Shown here in pieces: positions 7,369 to 15,459 of a stretch of 64,000 bases of DNA (the first letter of the stretch is position 1; each line of letters starts with the position of its first letter). The stretch is from contig NZ_VFPE01000001.1 of the NCBI RefSeq assembly GCF_006783905.1, forward strand, positions 248,001 through 312,000, read 5' to 3'. The notes below the pieces were generated by a model that was given only the letters and a program-made list of their open reading frames with translations, did no database searches and was not told the DNA's origin. Source of the DNA: Microbacterium kyungheense. GTDB lineage: Bacteria; Actinomycetota; Actinomycetes; Actinomycetales; Microbacteriaceae. A program made the translations under genes and the position numbers.

Positions 7369-9870
7369 ATGACGCTCACCGCCGCCGAGCTGTACCGCCG
7401 CGGTCGGGCGCATCTGAACGCGGGGAGGAACGCCGCGGCGCGGCGTGATCTGGCCCGAGCCGGCGCACGCACGGACGACACGGACCTGCGCGCGCGGATC
7501 GCGGGCTCGATGGCGGCGGTGGTGATCCGGCAGGGCGACCCGTCGAAGGCCGAGCTCATCTGCCAGGAGGCTCTTGCCTACCCGGGTCTCTCCGCGCACA
7601 CTTCCGCGATGCTCCACGGACAACTGGGGCTCCTGGCATTGGAACGCGGATCGCTCGACGAAGCCGTGAGCTGGCTCGACAAGGCCATCGACGGAATCGG
7701 CGACGAAGCCGAGCATCGTGCGCCGATGCTGCTCAATCGCAGCCTCGCCCACACGCAGGCCGGCAGATTCGGCGCGGCGCGTGCGGACCTCGAACGTGCC
7801 GTCCCGGACTACGAAGCCACGGGGAACGACGTCGAGCGGGCGATGGCCGTCCACAACACCGGCTACGTCTCACTCCTCGAAGGCGACCTGATCTCCGCAC
7901 TCGCGACGATGGCCGCAGCGCGTGACGCGCTTGCCACGGCTTCCGCGGTGAACGCGGCGATCTGCGATCTCGATCGTGCCGAGGTGCTGCGCGACGCAGG
8001 TCTGGTCGATGAGGCAGAGGGCACGCTCCTTCGGGTCTCGCAGACGTTCGGCGCCCATCGGATGCCGCAGGCCCGTGCGGAAGCCGAGTTTCAGCTGGCG
8101 CGCACGCTCCTCGCGAGCCGGCGCCCTGCCGAGGCCGAAAGGGTCGCCGCGGCCGCTGCGCGACGGTTCCGCAGGGTGCACGCGGAATGGTGGGCGGTGC
8201 GGGCTGACGGTGTCCGCGTCCGTGCGGCATTGCTGGCGGCTCGACCGCCCGATCGTCGGCCGGGGCGGGCGGTCGACGAGCGTCGTCCGGTGCGCGAGGC
8301 CGCGAGCGTCGCATCCGAAGCGGCGCGGGTGATCGCTGAGCTGCGAACGTACGGGCTCGAAGCCGAAGCCGAGGCGGCCGATCTCACCGTCGAGCTGTGG
8401 CGAGCGGAGTCCGGCGACGCACCGGATCGTGCCGGCGCCCGGGCTGTGCGGGTGCGCTCCAACGCCCCGATCCAGCTGACCCTGCTCACCAGACAGGTGC
8501 AGGTCGCCCGGGCCCTCGCGCGCGGCCGCGAGGGCGTGGCGCGCGCGCGTGCCGGCGCGGGACTGGATGCCCTCAGCGATTGGCAGTCGTCGTTCGGAAG
8601 CCTCGACTTCGCGTCATCGCTGGCTCTCTACGGCGACGGGCTCATCTTCGCCGGGCTGCGCTCGGCGGCGCGGTCGATGGACCCGGTGGCGGTCTTCGAG
8701 TGGTCGGAACGGGCGCGGTTCCTGAGCCAGCAGGTGGTGCCTCTGCGACCGCCGCCCGATCCGGACTTCGCCGCAGACCTCGCCGAGCTGCGGGCGCTGC
8801 GGTTGAACGGCACGGACTGGTTCGAGTCGGACCGAGCCCGCGAACTGGGGCAGCGCCTGCGGCAGCGGCAATGGTCGGGGGCGGGCGCCGCGGGCAAGCG
8901 CGAGCGGGCCTCGCTGGAGGAGCTGCAGGACAGGATCGACGACGACACCGCGTCGGTGTCGTTCGTGTTCGACGGTGCCGGTGCGGTGGCGGTCGCCGCG
9001 ACCCGCGATCGCGCCCGCGTGGTGCGCATCGATGCGTGGCCCCAGGTGCGCGCCGCCGTCGCGGCGCTGCGCGCGGACGTCGATGTGAGCGCCGCGGTGC
9101 GGACGGGGCCGATGGCCGCGCTCGTGCAGCGTTCGCTGCACGAGCGCGTCGCCGTGCTGTCGGCGGCGCTGATGGACCCGGTCCGCGACGTGATCGAGGA
9201 CCGCCGGCTGGTGCTGACCGTCCCGGGGATCCTCGACGGCGTGCCGTGGGCTCTGCTCCCGGCGCTGCAGGGGCGCGCGTTCGCGGTCGCCACCTCCGCG
9301 TCGCAATGGCTTGCCTCACGTGATCGCACTCCGCTGCAGCGCGCCGCGTTCGCCGCAGGCCCTCGCGTGGCCCGAGCGGACGAAGAGGTCGCGCAGGCGG
9401 CATCCGCCTGGCGCGACGCAGTGATCCTGAACGACGAGCGGGCGTCCGTGGCTGCGGTGACCGCAGCTGCCGAGCAGGCGGATCTGCTGCACGTCGCCGC
9501 ACACGGTCGCCACTCGCATGAGCATCCGCTGTTCTCGGGCCTGGAGCTCGCTGACGGGACCTTGTTCGGCTACGACATCGACCTCATCGAGAACGTGCCC
9601 GACACGGTGATCCTCTCGGCCTGTGAGGTCGGCCGCTCGTCGGTGCGCTGGGGCGAGGAGGCCATCGGCATGACGCGCGTGTGGCTGCACGCCGGCGCCC
9701 GCTGCGTCGTCGCCGCGCCGGTGGTCGTCGCCGACGATGACGCGTGCGAGCTGCTCGCGGCGATGCACGAGGGGCTGGCCGACGGCATCCCGCCCTCCGT
9801 CGCGCTCGCGGAGGCGTCGACGAGGACGGGCATCGTCGCGCCGTTCCAGGTGCACGGCGCGGGCTTCTGA
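7369..9870 (+). CDS. TPR-CHAT domain caspase-like protease
   Basis: An 833-residue protein. Residues 1 to about 400 are helical tetratricopeptide-like repeats (for example GQLGLLALERGSLDEAVSWLDKAI and NRSLAHTQAGRFGAARADLERAV). From about 560 to the end is a CHAT domain (caspase HetF associated with TPRs). The dyad is intact: His712 in LLHVAAHGR and Cys752 in VILSACEVGR. CHAT proteases such as the Csx29 subunit of Craspase and separase are switched by a helical sensor and cut a specific partner. No signal peptide is present, so it is cytoplasmic like its S8 neighbour. ATG at 7369 was chosen because the upstream extension runs back through the hairpin and the S8 gene. Target and trigger are unknown; the sigma factor, small protein and S8 peptidase are the obvious candidates. 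Confidence 0.93.
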   Translation: MTLTAAELYRRGRAHLNAGRNAAARRDLARAGARTDDTDLRARIAGSMAAVVIRQGDPSKAELICQEALAYPGLSAHTSAMLHGQLGLLALERGSLDEAVSWLDKAIDGIGDEAEHRAPMLLNRSLAHTQAGRFGAARADLERAVPDYEATGNDVERAMAVHNTGYVSLLEGDLISALATMAAARDALATASAVNAAICDLDRAEVLRDAGLVDEAEGTLLRVSQTFGAHRMPQARAEAEFQLARTLLASRRPAEAERVAAAAARRFRRVHAEWWAVRADGVRVRAALLAARPPDRRPGRAVDERRPVREAASVASEAARVIAELRTYGLEAEAEAADLTVELWRAESGDAPDRAGARAVRVRSNAPIQLTLLTRQVQVARALARGREGVARARAGAGLDALSDWQSSFGSLDFASSLALYGDGLIFAGLRSAARSMDPVAVFEWSERARFLSQQVVPLRPPPDPDFAADLAELRALRLNGTDWFESDRARELGQRLRQRQWSGAGAAGKRERASLEELQDRIDDDTASVSFVFDGAGAVAVAATRDRARVVRIDAWPQVRAAVAALRADVDVSAAVRTGPMAALVQRSLHERVAVLSAALMDPVRDVIEDRRLVLTVPGILDGVPWALLPALQGRAFAVATSASQWLASRDRTPLQRAAFAAGPRVARADEEVAQAASAWRDAVILNDERASVAAVTAAAEQADLLHVAAHGRHSHEHPLFSGLELADGTLFGYDIDLIENVPDTVILSACEVGRSSVRWGEEAIGMTRVWLHAGARCVVAAPVVVADDDACELLAAMHEGLADGIPPSVALAEASTRTGIVAPFQVHGAGF

Positions 9871-9894
9871 GAATCGCGGAGGATTCCCGGAACC

Positions 9895-9923
9895 GGATGT
9901 ATCAGGGCGGATGCCGCGCGCTC
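9895..9923 (+). promoter_or_regulatory. Two-block motif, copy 2, downstream of the CHAT gene
   Basis: GGATGTATCA, 12 bases, CGCGCTC, identical in both blocks and in gap length to the copy before the sigma gene. It points rightward into a 150-base stretch with no convincing gene that ends in a hairpin at 10029-10064. A short RNA or a very small peptide driven by the module's sigma factor is possible; it might equally be a protein-binding site. Confidence 0.45.
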
Positions 9924-10028
9924 CTGCTCTTCGGAACCGCTCAGTGCCGCCCTACCGGGGGGTCGGGCGCACGAGCAGAAGACGTCTGGGGCCGCACCTG
10001 GGGATGCGGGTCTTCGGTGCCGGTTCCT

Positions 10029-10064
10029 CGAGGGGTGTCGCAGGGGACCTGGCGGCACCCCTCG
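10029..10064. terminator. Hairpin between convergent CHAT and LysR-like genes
   Basis: CGAGGGGTGTCG and CGGCACCCCTCG form a 12-bp stem with one G-T pair and a 12-base loop. It lies between two converging genes and can serve both. The rest of the 9871-10080 gap holds only the copy-2 motif and no supported coding sequence. Confidence 0.6.
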
Positions 10065-10080
10065 TATCCGCCCGCCGGGT

Positions 10081-10836
10081 TCAGCCGCGGGACGAGTTCG
10101 CGGTGCGTCCTCGGACGATGCCCACGAATGCGTCGACGGCAGGGTTCGTGCGGTCGGCGGCCCACGCGAGGGCGACGGTCGAGGTGGGCCCGCCGCGGAG
10201 CGGGCGATAGCCGACGTCCTTGCGGTGATGAAGACGCGCGAGCGACATCGGCACCACGACGATCCCCACGCCGGCGGCGACCGTGGCGATCGCCTCCGCG
10301 GTGTCGGCCGGGGGAGCGAAGCGCGGTTCCACGGTGCCGGGAACCTGGATGCCGAGCACGTCGTCGCGCGGAACCACCAGCACCTCATCGACCAGGTCCG
10401 CGGTGTCGAGCTCGTCGACCGCGAGGAGGTGCGAGTCCTTCGATGTCACCACGACCGGCACCTCGTCGTACAGAGGGATGACGTGCAAGCCGTCCTTGTC
10501 GATCGGCAGCCGCACGATGGCGGCGTCGACCTCGCCGTCGACGAGCGCGCGGCGCTGGTCGGCGACGGCCAGAGGCACGAAGTCGAGCCGGGTGTGCGGC
10601 ATCCGCTCGTTCCACGTGTCGATCCAGCGTCCGGGCGTGGCCCCGGGGATCGCACCGAGAGCGAAGGTCGCCGGCATCGGCTGCTCGAACGGAATCGGCT
10701 GCGGCGGCCGGGGCTGCGCGGGCTTGGGCTTGCGGGGCTGTGCGCTCTTGCTCCTGCCCGACGGCGCCGGGCGCCCGCCGGGGCGCCGGGACGCGGCATC
10801 CCGCCCTCGCCCTTTGCCCGACCCGCCCTTCGCCAT
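10081..10836 (-). CDS. LysR-type effector-binding domain protein lacking the DNA-binding domain
   Basis: A 251-residue protein. Residues 1-48 are a Lys/Arg/Pro/Ser-rich tail (KGGSGKGRGRDAAS, QPRKPKPAQPRPPQP). Residues 55-240 are a two-lobed LysR substrate-binding fold: FALGAIPGATPGRWIDTWNE, VDAAIVRLPIDKDGLHVIPLYDEVPVVV, EAIATVAAGVGIVVVPMSLA. The N-terminal winged helix is missing, and the basic tail takes its place. It may bind a small aromatic acid or amino acid and act on nucleic acid or a partner regulator. TACGCT seven bases before the ATG suggests leaderless transcription. The role is unknown. Confidence 0.8.
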   Translation of the reverse strand: MAKGGSGKGRGRDAASRRPGGRPAPSGRSKSAQPRKPKPAQPRPPQPIPFEQPMPATFALGAIPGATPGRWIDTWNERMPHTRLDFVPLAVADQRRALVDGEVDAAIVRLPIDKDGLHVIPLYDEVPVVVTSKDSHLLAVDELDTADLVDEVLVVPRDDVLGIQVPGTVEPRFAPPADTAEAIATVAAGVGIVVVPMSLARLHHRKDVGYRPLRGGPTSTVALAWAADRTNPAVDAFVGIVRGRTANSSRG

Positions 10837-10871
10837 ACCGTTCAGCGTAGCCGGGGCGCTATCGTTCGCTC

Positions 10872-11246
10872 ATGGTGGGGATTCTCGCGACGGTCTTCGC
10901 GGCGTTGGCGGCGCTGCTGCACGTGTACATCTTCGTGATGGAGAGCGTGCAGTGGACGCAGCCCAAGATCTGGAAGCGGTTCGGCGTCGCCGACCAGGCC
11001 GCCGCCGAGATCACGAAGCCGATGGCGTACAACCAGGGCTTCTACAACCTGTTCCTGGCGATCGGCGTGGTGATCGGCATCGTGCTGTTCTACGCCGGAG
11101 GCGGCATCGCGCTCGTGCTGTTCGCGCTCGGCTCGATGGTGGCCGCGGCACTGGTGCTGGTGACGACGGGCCTGAAGTACGTGCGGCCGGCGCTCATCCA
11201 GGGGATGCTGCCGCTCATCGCGTTCGTGCTCTTCCCGTTCGCCTGA
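10872..11246 (+). CDS. DUF1304 family membrane protein
   Basis: A 124-residue protein with four hydrophobic segments. The segment LHVYIFVMESVQWT near the N terminus and the Asn-Gln-Gly motif AYNQGFYNLFLA are the marks of DUF1304 (YqjF-like) proteins, small inner-membrane proteins of unknown role. TATCGT lies six bases before the ATG (10860-10865), so this gene and the divergent LysR-like gene have facing, overlapping promoters in a 35-base gap. Confidence 0.85.
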   Translation: MVGILATVFAALAALLHVYIFVMESVQWTQPKIWKRFGVADQAAAEITKPMAYNQGFYNLFLAIGVVIGIVLFYAGGGIALVLFALGSMVAAALVLVTTGLKYVRPALIQGMLPLIAFVLFPFA

Positions 11247-11250
11247 GCCC

Positions 11251-11826
11251 TCAGCACGCGCCCCACTGGCCTGCCCGGACTGCCTCGGCCTCGACCTGCG
11301 CGGCCGCGAAGAGATCGGCGTGCGCGGTGTTGGGCGCGATGCGCAGCGTCTCGGCATCACCGGCGGCGACGAGCTCGTAATTCACGAAGCGGCCGTCGTC
11401 GGTCCACAGGTACCGCAGTGCCCGCCCGTACCGGTCGTTCGGCTCGGCATCGGGCGCAGACCACACGGTCGCACCCTCCGGCAGCAGCTCGGCCAGGTGC
11501 GCACGGGCCTCGTCGGCCCAGCATTCCGGTGCCGGCGTGCCTTCGGGCGTGTCGATGCCGATGAGCCGCACCCGGATGCGCCCGCCCGCCGATGGCTCGG
11601 CGACCTCGATCGTGTCGCCGTCGAACACGTATGTCACGGTGAGCGCGACGGCGTCGTCCGGACGCGAAGGGATGCCGGCGGCCGTGGCTGTCGCCCTGCC
11701 GCCCGGCTCCGCGGCGTGGGTGTCGTCGCGCCCGACGTCTGCGGCCGCCCACGCGGCGACCGCAGCGATCGCGAGGATCGCGGCCGTCACCACGACTGTG
11801 GTGAGCCGTGACCCCGTGCGTGCCAT
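11251..11826 (-). CDS. Secreted thermonuclease-family (SNase-like) protein
   Basis: A 191-residue protein with an N-terminal hydrophobic segment (TTVVVTAAILAIAAVAAWAAA) that is either a signal peptide or an anchor. From about residue 60 an OB-fold nuclease is visible: VTYVFDGDTIEV (calcium Asp pair), RVRLIGIDTPEG (Arg and catalytic Glu) and NDRYGRALRYLW (second Arg). It probably degrades extracellular DNA or RNA to feed nucleotide scavenging. The last residues WGAC leave one unpaired cysteine, with another in PECW; they may form a disulfide. TAGCCT six bases before the ATG marks a leaderless promoter. It converges on DUF1304 with a four-base gap. Confidence 0.85.
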   Translation of the reverse strand: MARTGSRLTTVVVTAAILAIAAVAAWAAADVGRDDTHAAEPGGRATATAAGIPSRPDDAVALTVTYVFDGDTIEVAEPSAGGRIRVRLIGIDTPEGTPAPECWADEARAHLAELLPEGATVWSAPDAEPNDRYGRALRYLWTDDGRFVNYELVAAGDAETLRIAPNTAHADLFAAAQVEAEAVRAGQWGAC

Positions 11827-11880
11827 CGCGCCAGGCTAGCGGCATCCACCCCCACGCTCAGGGGGCGGTCGAGCGATGCG

Positions 11881-12288
11881 TCAGGCGGCCAGACGGAGCC
11901 CGCGCCTGTCGGTCGCGACGCGCTCGTTGTCGGCGATCGTCACGTCGTCGCCGATCAGAGAGCCGCCCGCGACGCGGGCATCGTGCCCGACCTGCGTGCG
12001 CACGCCGATCTTGGCCTTCGGGCCGATCGCCGCGCGCGGACCGATGTGCGCGTGCGGCTCGATGACGGCGTTGGGTCCGATGACGGCATCCGTCTCGACC
12101 CACACGCCGCGGCCGACGTGCGCGCCGGCCGCGATCTGCACGCCCGGTTCGACATACGCCCCCGCTTCGACGATGGCGCTCGGGTGCACCTTCGCTCCAT
12201 GCGCGATGAGGCCACGACCATTGACGTGCTTGCGATAGCGCAGCGTCTCGCCCTGGTCGTTCTCGATGTCGATGTAGTTCTTACCCAC
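11881..12288 (-). CDS. Hexapeptide-repeat (left-handed beta-helix) protein
   Basis: A 135-residue protein made almost entirely of [LIV]-G-x4 type turns: IVEAGAYVEPGVQIAAGAHVGRGVW, AVIGPNAVIEPHAHIGPRAAIGPKAKIG. Such coils form acyltransferases or gamma-type carbonic anhydrases. The usual metal-binding His set of carbonic anhydrases is not clear and no acceptor domain is present, so it may be a partial or structural member. GTG at 12288 is chosen over the longer frame because a strong ribosome site (AGGAGGGG) lies just before it. No partner gene is adjacent. Confidence 0.75.
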   Translation of the reverse strand: MGKNYIDIENDQGETLRYRKHVNGRGLIAHGAKVHPSAIVEAGAYVEPGVQIAAGAHVGRGVWVETDAVIGPNAVIEPHAHIGPRAAIGPKAKIGVRTQVGHDARVAGGSLIGDDVTIADNERVATDRRGLRLAA

Positions 12289-12386
12289 AGTCCCCTCCTG
12301 CGGCACCACATGGTGCTGGATACATGAACAACCTGAGGTGAGGCTCATCTATTCCCGCGCATCGGATCGATTCGGCCACGCACGAC

Positions 12387-12420
12387 GAAGGCCCCGGATC
12401 CGTGCAGATGCGGGGCCTTC
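12387..12420 (-). terminator. Terminator of the transaminase gene
   Basis: GAAGGCCCCG and CGGGGCCTTC make a perfect 10-bp stem with a 14-base loop, 16 bases past the stop of the transaminase. It separates that operon from the hexapeptide-repeat gene on the same strand. Confidence 0.75.
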
Positions 12421-12435
12421 GCGGAGGGGATGCCG

Positions 12436-13800
12436 TCAGCGCGCGACGTACTCGTCGGCGGCCGACAGCGCGCGGTCGATCACGTCGAGGCCGCGGACGA
12501 GGTCGTCCTCGCTGATGACGAGCGGGGGCGCGACGTGCACGCGGTTGAAGTGCGTGAACGGCCACACGCCGTCGCGCTTGCACGCCGCCGCCACCGCGGC
12601 GACGGGCGCGGCATCCGCTCCGCTCGCGTTGAACGGGACGAGCTGCTCGCGCGTCTCGCGGTCGCGCACCAGTTCGATCGCCCAGAACAGTCCGAGGCCA
12701 CGCACCTCGCCGACGGACGGGTGGCGCGCGGCGATCTCGCGCAGGCGCGGCTCGACGATCCGCGAGCCGAGGTCGCGCACGCGCTCGAGGATGCCGTCGC
12801 GCTCGAAGACCTCGAACGTCGCGACGCCCGCCGCGCACGCCAGCGGGTGACCCGAATAGGTGAGTCCGCCGGGGAACGACAGGGTGTCGAAGTGGGCGGC
12901 GATGCGGTCCGAGATGACGACCCCGCCGAGCGGCACGTAGCCCGAGTTGACACCCTTCGCGAAGGTGATGAGGTCGGGCCGCACCTCGAACGCCTGGAAC
13001 GCGAACCACTCGCCCACACGCCCGAAGCCCACCATCACCTCGTCGGCGATGTAGACGATGCCGTACTTGTCGCACAGCTCCCGCACGCCGGCGAGGTAGC
13101 CGGGCGGCGGGACGAGCACGCCGTTGGTGCCCACGATCGTCTCGATGAGGATGCCGGCGATCGTCGAGGCGCCTTCCAGCACGATCGTCTGCTCGAGGTG
13201 CTGCAGCGCGCGCTCGGTCTCCTGCTCAGGGCTGTCGGAGTGGAACGACGAGCGGTACGGGTACGGGCCGTGGAAGTGCACGATCGAGCCGTCCGCGGGC
13301 TCATTCGGCCAGCGGCGCGGGTCGCCGGTCAGGCTGATCGCCGTCGACGTGTTGCCGTGGTAGCTGCGGTACATCGACATGATCTTGCGGCGGCCGGTGA
13401 ACAGGCGCGCCATGCGCACCGCGTTCTCGTTGGCGTCGGCTCCGCCGTTGGTGAAGAACACCTTCTCGAACCCGTCGCCGGCGACCTCGGCGATGCGGCG
13501 TGCGAGTTCGCCGCGCACATCGTTGGCCATCGAGGGCTGGATCGTCGCGAGACGGCCCGCCTGCTCCTGGATCGCGCGGACGAGATCGGGATGCTGGTGC
13601 CCGAGGTTCAGGTTCACCAGCTGCGAGCTGAAGTCGAGGTAGGCGTTGCCCGCGTAGTCCCAGAACGTCGAGCCCTCGCCGCCCGCCACGGGCAGCGGAT
13701 CGATGAGCGCCTGCGCGCTCCACGAGTGGAACACGTGGCCGCGGTCGTCCGCGCGCACGCGCGCGTCGGCCTCGAGGTCGGCAAGAAGGGTGTCAGTCAT
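12436..13800 (-). CDS. Class III omega-aminotransferase (copy A)
   Basis: A 454-residue PLP enzyme of the beta-alanine/omega-amino acid:pyruvate transaminase type. Visible marks: FSSQLVNLNLGHQHP near the N terminus, VFFTNGGADANENAVRMAR (phosphate-binding), IVYIADEVMVGFGRVG (PLP Asp) and ITFAKGVNSGYVPLGG with the Schiff-base Lys282. It moves an amino group from a terminal amine to pyruvate or 2-oxoglutarate, giving a semialdehyde for the dehydrogenase encoded just upstream (19-base gap, ribosome site AAAGGAAAC). A paralogue lies in the pyrimidine cluster. The facing PucR-type regulator and the polyamine importer nearby suggest diamines or beta-alanine as substrates. Confidence 0.9.
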   Translation of the reverse strand: MTDTLLADLEADARVRADDRGHVFHSWSAQALIDPLPVAGGEGSTFWDYAGNAYLDFSSQLVNLNLGHQHPDLVRAIQEQAGRLATIQPSMANDVRGELARRIAEVAGDGFEKVFFTNGGADANENAVRMARLFTGRRKIMSMYRSYHGNTSTAISLTGDPRRWPNEPADGSIVHFHGPYPYRSSFHSDSPEQETERALQHLEQTIVLEGASTIAGILIETIVGTNGVLVPPPGYLAGVRELCDKYGIVYIADEVMVGFGRVGEWFAFQAFEVRPDLITFAKGVNSGYVPLGGVVISDRIAAHFDTLSFPGGLTYSGHPLACAAGVATFEVFERDGILERVRDLGSRIVEPRLREIAARHPSVGEVRGLGLFWAIELVRDRETREQLVPFNASGADAAPVAAVAAACKRDGVWPFTHFNRVHVAPPLVISEDDLVRGLDVIDRALSAADEYVAR

Positions 13801-13819
13801 CGGGGTTTCCTTTACCCGG

Positions 13820-15370
13820 TCAGTTGTTCTGGGGGAAGCCGAGGTTGATGCCGCCGTGGCTGGCGGGGTCGAGCCAGCGGCTGGTGATGGCCTTCTCGCG
13901 GGTGAAGAAGTCGAAGCCGTGCACGCCGTAGGCCTTCGCGTCGCCGAACAGGGACTTCTTCCAGCCGCCGAACGAGTGGTAGGCGACGGGGACGGGGATG
14001 GGCACGTTGATGCCGATCATGCCGACGTGGACCTCGTTCTGGAACCGGCGGGCAGCACCGCCGTCATTGGTGAAGATCGCGGTGCCGTTGCCGAACTGCC
14101 CCGAGTTGATGAGGTCCAGGCCTTCGTCGTAGGACTGCACACGCACGACGGACAGCACGGGCCCGAAGATCTCCTCGGTGTACGCGCGGGAGGTGGTGGG
14201 GATGTCGTCGATCAGGGTGGGGCCGAAGAAGAACCCGTCCTCGGCGCCGTCGACCTGGAACCGGCCGTCGACGACGATCTTCGCGCCATCCTGCTCGGCG
14301 ATGTCGACGTACTCGGACACCTTCGCGCGGTGGATGCCGGTGATCAGCGGTCCCATGTCGGGTTCGACGCCGTCCACGCCGGCACCGTTGCCGATCCGCA
14401 GCTTCGCGATGCGGTCCTGGATCTTGCCGATCAGCTCGTCCGCGACGGGCTCGACCGCGAGGACCACCGAGATCGCCATGCAGCGTTCCCCGGCGGCGCC
14501 GTACCCGGCGTTGACGGCCTGGTCGGCGACCAGGTCGAGGTCGGCGTCGGGGAGCACCAGCATGTGGTTCTTCGCGCCGCCGAGCGCCTGCACCCGCTTG
14601 CCGTGCTTCGAGGCCGTCTCGTAGATGTACTGCGCGATCGGCGTCGAGCCGACGAAGCTGATGGACTGCACGACGGGGCTTTCGAGCAGCCCGTCGACGG
14701 CGAGCTTGTCGCCCTGCAGCACCGTGAACACGCCGTCGGGAAGCCCGGCCTCCTTCCACAGCGCAGCCAGCCACAGAGCCGCTGACGGGTCCTTCTCCGA
14801 CGGCTTCAGCACGACCGCGTTTCCGGTCGCGATCGCGATCGGGAAGAACCACATCGGCACCATCGCCGGGAAGTTGAACGGCGAGATGATGCCCACCACA
14901 CCCAGGGGCTGCTTGGTGGAGTACACGTCGATGCCGGTGGACACGTTCTCGGAGTACGCGCCCTTGATGAGGTGCGGGAACCCTGTCGCCAGCTCGACGA
15001 CCTCCTGGCCGCGGAGGATCTCGCCCATCGCGTCCGAGACGACCTTCCCATGCTCGGACGTGATGATCCCGGCCAGCTCGCGCTTGCGCGCGTTCAGCAG
15101 CTCCCGGAACGCGAACATCACCGCCTGCCGCTTCGCGATCGAGAAGCCGCTCCAGGTCTCGAAACCGGCACGCGCCGACGCGATCGCCGCGTCGAGCTCG
15201 GCCTGGTCCGCCAGCGCCACCTGCGCGGTCACCTGCCCGGTCGCGGGGTTGTAGACCGGAGCCGTGCGGCCGCTCGTCGACGGGTGCTCGGCGCCGTCGA
15301 TCCAGTGCGGGATCACCCGGACGGGGGCGGTCTCGGGAGAGGGCGCGGCAGTGGTTTCGACGGTGGTCAT
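13820..15370 (-). CDS. mmsA: CoA-acylating (methyl)malonate-semialdehyde dehydrogenase (copy A)
   Basis: A 516-residue aldehyde dehydrogenase. The long match around KGAYSENVSTGIDVYS, GIISPFNFPAMVPMWFF and GAAGERCMAISVV (nucleophile Cys297) identifies the MmsA/IolA branch, which converts malonate or methylmalonate semialdehyde with CoA and NAD to acetyl- or propionyl-CoA. The absence of the Glu in the usual general-base position of other ALDHs is a feature of this branch. It is first in a two-gene operon with the transaminase, an obvious product-to-substrate pair. It diverges from the PucR-type gene across 89 bases that contain a dyad. Confidence 0.92.
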   Translation of the reverse strand: MTTVETTAAPSPETAPVRVIPHWIDGAEHPSTSGRTAPVYNPATGQVTAQVALADQAELDAAIASARAGFETWSGFSIAKRQAVMFAFRELLNARKRELAGIITSEHGKVVSDAMGEILRGQEVVELATGFPHLIKGAYSENVSTGIDVYSTKQPLGVVGIISPFNFPAMVPMWFFPIAIATGNAVVLKPSEKDPSAALWLAALWKEAGLPDGVFTVLQGDKLAVDGLLESPVVQSISFVGSTPIAQYIYETASKHGKRVQALGGAKNHMLVLPDADLDLVADQAVNAGYGAAGERCMAISVVLAVEPVADELIGKIQDRIAKLRIGNGAGVDGVEPDMGPLITGIHRAKVSEYVDIAEQDGAKIVVDGRFQVDGAEDGFFFGPTLIDDIPTTSRAYTEEIFGPVLSVVRVQSYDEGLDLINSGQFGNGTAIFTNDGGAARRFQNEVHVGMIGINVPIPVPVAYHSFGGWKKSLFGDAKAYGVHGFDFFTREKAITSRWLDPASHGGINLGFPQNN

Positions 15371-15395
15371 CGGGCAGTTCCTTCGGCGTCGGACA

Positions 15396-15410
15396 GATCG
15401 TGTGACGATC
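15396..15410. promoter_or_regulatory. Dyad GATCGT-GTG-ACGATC in the mmsA/pucR divergent region
   Basis: A perfect 6-bp inverted repeat with a 3-base centre, placed between the two divergent starts, 25 bases from the mmsA start. A second dyad with the same GGATCGT core lies at 15494-15517. Both are candidate binding sites for the PucR-type protein. Confidence 0.45.
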
Positions 15411-15459
15411 CCTTAGGCTTGACGCGTCCCAGCCTGTCAGAGAAGAAGAGGCGGCCACG

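Noticed and set aside
9737..10481. Open frames after the CHAT gene that might be a fifth module gene
   Set aside because: They start inside the CHAT gene or run antisense into the LysR-like gene, are Arg-rich, lack a ribosome site and contain a hairpin.
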